This document shows positions 61,743 through 64,000 of a DNA stretch of 64,000 nt, piece by piece. The notes under the pieces were generated by a model. It was not told where the DNA came from and made no database searches. It was given only the letters and a program-made list of their open reading frames with translations. The stretch is from Sphingobium sp. SCG-1 (GTDB lineage: Bacteria > Pseudomonadota > Alphaproteobacteria > Sphingomonadales > Sphingomonadaceae), in assembly GCF_002953135.1 (NCBI RefSeq), contig NZ_CP026372.1, positions 3,935,001 through 3,999,000 of the forward strand. The letters run 5' to 3'. The position numbers and the translations under genes are program-made. How positions within the stretch are numbered: the first letter of the stretch is position 1; the number at the start of each line of letters is the position of its first letter.

Positions 61743-62185
61743 AACGATGCCGCCAACGCCGAAGCGATCTGGGAAGCGGGCACACGTCAGGCGATGCGGT
61801 TCGTGCCCATCAAGTCACGCGAGCAGCAAGCGGCGCTGTTGCCGCACAGCATGCGCAGCCTTTGGTCAAGCAGCACATGCAATTGGTCCACATGATGCGC
61901 AGCGCGCTCGCCGAGCTGGGCATCGCCATCCCGACCGGGATCGCGAAGGCTGCAGATGGCCCGGGCGATCGTCGAAGACTAATCCAGGCTCGATCTGCCG
62001 ACCGAGGCGACCAACGTCGTCGCCATGCTGGCAGGGCAGCTGCTCCAGCTTCACCCATAGTTGCGCAAGCTCGACCTGCGTCTGGCCGCTCAGCGGAGCG
62101 GGGACAGGGTCCGGCGCTTGGCCACGATCCCTGGTATCGGGCCGACCGAAGCGACCGCGTTCGCCGCGTCGGTGACCGTGTGGAG
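61743..62185 (+). mobile_element. Decayed IS110-family transposase
   Basis: Fragments of an IS110/IS1111-type (DEDD) transposase are readable in several frames: NDAANAEAIWEAGTRQAMRF then VPIKSREQQAALL, LVKQHMQLVHMMRSALAELG, then LRKLDLRL and RVRRLATIPGIGPTEATAFA. Frame changes and stop codons (TAA near 61980, TAG near 62058) separate them. No inverted repeats or full element could be seen. Confidence 0.8.
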
Positions 62186-62329
62186 AAGACGAACAGCATT
62201 GGCGAAGTCCTAGCTGCTCTGCAATCCGTGTTACGGTTCAAATAGCAGAAAAGCCCACGAGCGCGCCAAAGGAAGGACGCACTCGCGGCAATCTAGTCGG
62301 TCCGGAAGAAGGGAATGCGACAACCCAAT

Positions 62330-62850
62330 TCAACTCATGCGGCGCGAAGCGGGCTCCGGATGGCTCAAGATGACATGTTCCAAGTCTTCGCCTCGTCCTG
62401 AGGTACGGTGTGCCTTGAATGTCAGCCGCATATTGCTCTGCTAACCATGGCGCAAATCTAGCGGGCTCCGTAGGAGGAGCGAGCAAATATCCTTGCACCT
62501 CGTCACAATTTATATCTTTCAAGGCATTCAGCACATTGGTTGTTACGGCACCTTCGGCCACGACACGAAGGTCAAGTCCATGTGAAAGATTATCATCGAA
62601 CAAACGCGACGCATTTCTCGCTCACTTGCCGTAATCTCGCGCACAGAGCTCTGGTCAAACCTCACGACATGCGCTGGCTGCCGCTGTGGATAGGCAAGGC
62701 TGCTATGACCTGCCCCAGAATCATCTATTGCAATTTTCCAAGTCCGCTGCCTTAAGTGCGTTCATCTGCTGCAGAGCAGCTCGGGATGCTCCATTACTGC
62801 GCTTCGGGTGACTGCAATATCTTCAAAGTGCGTCCTTGCAGGTCGGAACC
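62330..62850 (-). pseudogene. Relic of an EAL-domain cyclic-di-GMP phosphodiesterase
   Basis: Leftward pieces of an EAL domain remain: SAVMEHPE, ALQQMNALKAADL, KIAIDDSGAGHSSLAY (the DDFGTGYSSL motif with changes), VRFDQSSVREITASEREMRR, LSHGLDLRVVAEGAVTTNVL and DEVQGYLLAPPTEPARFAPW. At least three frame breaks occur and the N-terminal part with the EAL motif is gone. It ends in noncoding sequence before the SDR gene. Confidence 0.85.
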
Positions 62851-62900
62851 GTGCATCGCAGACTAGTATCTATGCGAACATTCCCGCAAGGTGCCCGTCC

Positions 62901-63722
62901 ATGACCGTCAACGTCGCACTCGTCACAGGCGCACGCAGCGGCATAGGCCTCGAACTCACTCGAAAATTACTACGCGGCGGCTGGGAAGTTATTGCCTTAC
63001 TGCGGTCGCCTCTACCGCAGTATGAAGACATCAAATCGGCCGGAATGGCGGGTCAGCTTCGCTGCTATTTTGCCGACCTCGCGAACTTCGCAGACCTAGG
63101 CCGCTTCCATGCGGACATAAAACGCCATGAATCTTCCATCGACGTTCTATTCAACAATGCTGGCGTTAACACGGAAAAGCGCGAAAACTCGCCTCAAGGC
63201 CGTGAACTGCACTTCGAGATGAACGTGCTGGTGCCATACATCCTCTCGCGCGAACTGCTGCCGCTTCTTAAAAAGGGCAGGATGAGCAGGATCATAAACA
63301 CCTCCTCCAACGCACTACTAAGCGTCAAGCATTTCGAACCCCACTCGCTTGGTGATCCGTCGCGATTTCAAAAGCTGTTCGGTCCTTATGCAAACTCGAA
63401 ACTGGCGCTGTCGCTATGGACGAAGGCGGCGGCACCGGAATTTGCCAAGCAAGGCGTTTCCCTGGTGTCTACTTGTCCGGGGCCAAATCGCACTCCGATG
63501 ACCGGGGGTTCCGGAATGCCACTGCTGTTACGCCCGTTTGTGCCGCTGTTCTTCAAGCATCCAGGCGTCGGAGCACAAAAGTTGCTGAAAGCGGCAGTTG
63601 ATGCCGATCTGCCCAGTGGCAGCTTCATCATGAATGGAAGCATTAGGCCGCTGCCTTTTGCTGAGCGTGCGCCGGAGGTGCTCACCATTGTCGATAATCT
63701 ACATCGCAGCATTGGGATCTAA
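62901..63722 (+). CDS. SDR-family oxidoreductase
   Basis: This 273-residue protein has the cofactor motif TGARSGIGLE, NNAGVN, the serine in NTSSNALLS and the active-site YANSK (Tyr and Lys). It resembles the retinol-dehydrogenase/WWOX-like SDR group. I chose ATG 62901 for the AAGGTG site and the usual family start MTVNVALVTG; an in-frame extension to 62808 overlaps the EAL relic. The substrate is unknown. Beyond it (63723-64000) no gene was seen. Confidence 0.9.
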   Translation: MTVNVALVTGARSGIGLELTRKLLRGGWEVIALLRSPLPQYEDIKSAGMAGQLRCYFADLANFADLGRFHADIKRHESSIDVLFNNAGVNTEKRENSPQGRELHFEMNVLVPYILSRELLPLLKKGRMSRIINTSSNALLSVKHFEPHSLGDPSRFQKLFGPYANSKLALSLWTKAAAPEFAKQGVSLVSTCPGPNRTPMTGGSGMPLLLRPFVPLFFKHPGVGAQKLLKAAVDADLPSGSFIMNGSIRPLPFAERAPEVLTIVDNLHRSIGI

Positions 63723-64000
63723 GAACGACCATAATCGCCGTTCCCTAAATTGCGCCGCCCCTGCAGCGCAGTCTCTTAGGCCGCCATTGCTCGCGACCAG
63801 AATCCGCAGAATTTGCGATGACAAGCTATTCAGATGGACATATCATCATTGGGCGCATCGATTCCAACAATCCGCACAGCAGGCCTTCGAACGCCTACGG
63901 CATCACCTCTATGACTTGCGGCTGTTCTTCCTTCGCCTTGGAATCGTGACCAGCGGCAATGCTGACACGCCAGCGGATTACCACCCGATGAAACTCCCCA

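Overview
The window reads as a chromosome segment of an alphaproteobacterium, most likely a member of the Sphingomonadaceae. Supporting signs are high GC, three large TonB-dependent receptors, FecI/FecR signalling genes, a DUF4167 protein, and the bamE / CBP3-type chaperone / YceD neighbourhood. The genus assignment is inference, because there is no rRNA gene in the window.

Layout. From 0 to 16.5 kb lies mostly housekeeping DNA. It holds a polysaccharide flippase, a CBS protein, a thioesterase, the operon hisS-prfA-prmC followed by a DUF4167 gene, an M61 peptidase, ppa, a MocR regulator divergent from a YczE-type membrane protein, bamE, the CBP3-type chaperone plus DUF177 pair, tRNA-Glu(CTC), and an AraC regulator divergent from an SDR enzyme. 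All of these are intact. From 16.8 to 30 kb are two TonB-dependent receptors, a chemotaxis-receptor relic, a PPK2 gene with an in-frame TGA where a Trp codon is expected, a CorA/ZntB transporter, a frameshifted PiT phosphate transporter and a CYTH-CHAD protein. From 30 to 38 kb a leftward operon encodes glycosyltransferases, membrane proteins and a secreted EEP-fold hydrolase. From 38 to 47 kb is an accessory zone: small membrane and secreted proteins, a perfect 16-copy heptanucleotide repeat, a second EEP protein, an ars operon (arsR, arsC, arsN-like, ACR3, arsH), a frameshifted tyrosine recombinase and a molybdopterin-oxidase relic.

The most interesting part is 47.3-61.2 kb, where every gene is intact. 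It encodes a cysteine-desulfhydrase-like PLP enzyme divergent from an Lrp regulator; a TonB-dependent receptor with an N-terminal signalling (STN) domain; a TldE/TldD peptidase pair; its own ExbB-ExbD-TonB energiser; a thioredoxin; an ECF sigma factor with a FecR anti-sigma factor; and an SbmA/BacA-type ABC transporter with fused ATPase (BclA-like). Read together, this could be a self-regulated route that takes a peptide, perhaps a cysteine-rich or ribosomally made modified one, across the outer and inner membranes, reduces and hydrolyses it, and breaks down the released cysteine. A peptidic siderophore is the main alternative substrate.

The right end (61.3-62.9 kb) is a gene graveyard with an IS110-type transposase relic and an EAL-domain relic, followed by an intact SDR gene. 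Many accessory genes between 20 and 47 kb carry single-base length changes, often in short homopolymers. These are either real decay or consensus errors, and that should be settled before any of them is called non-functional.
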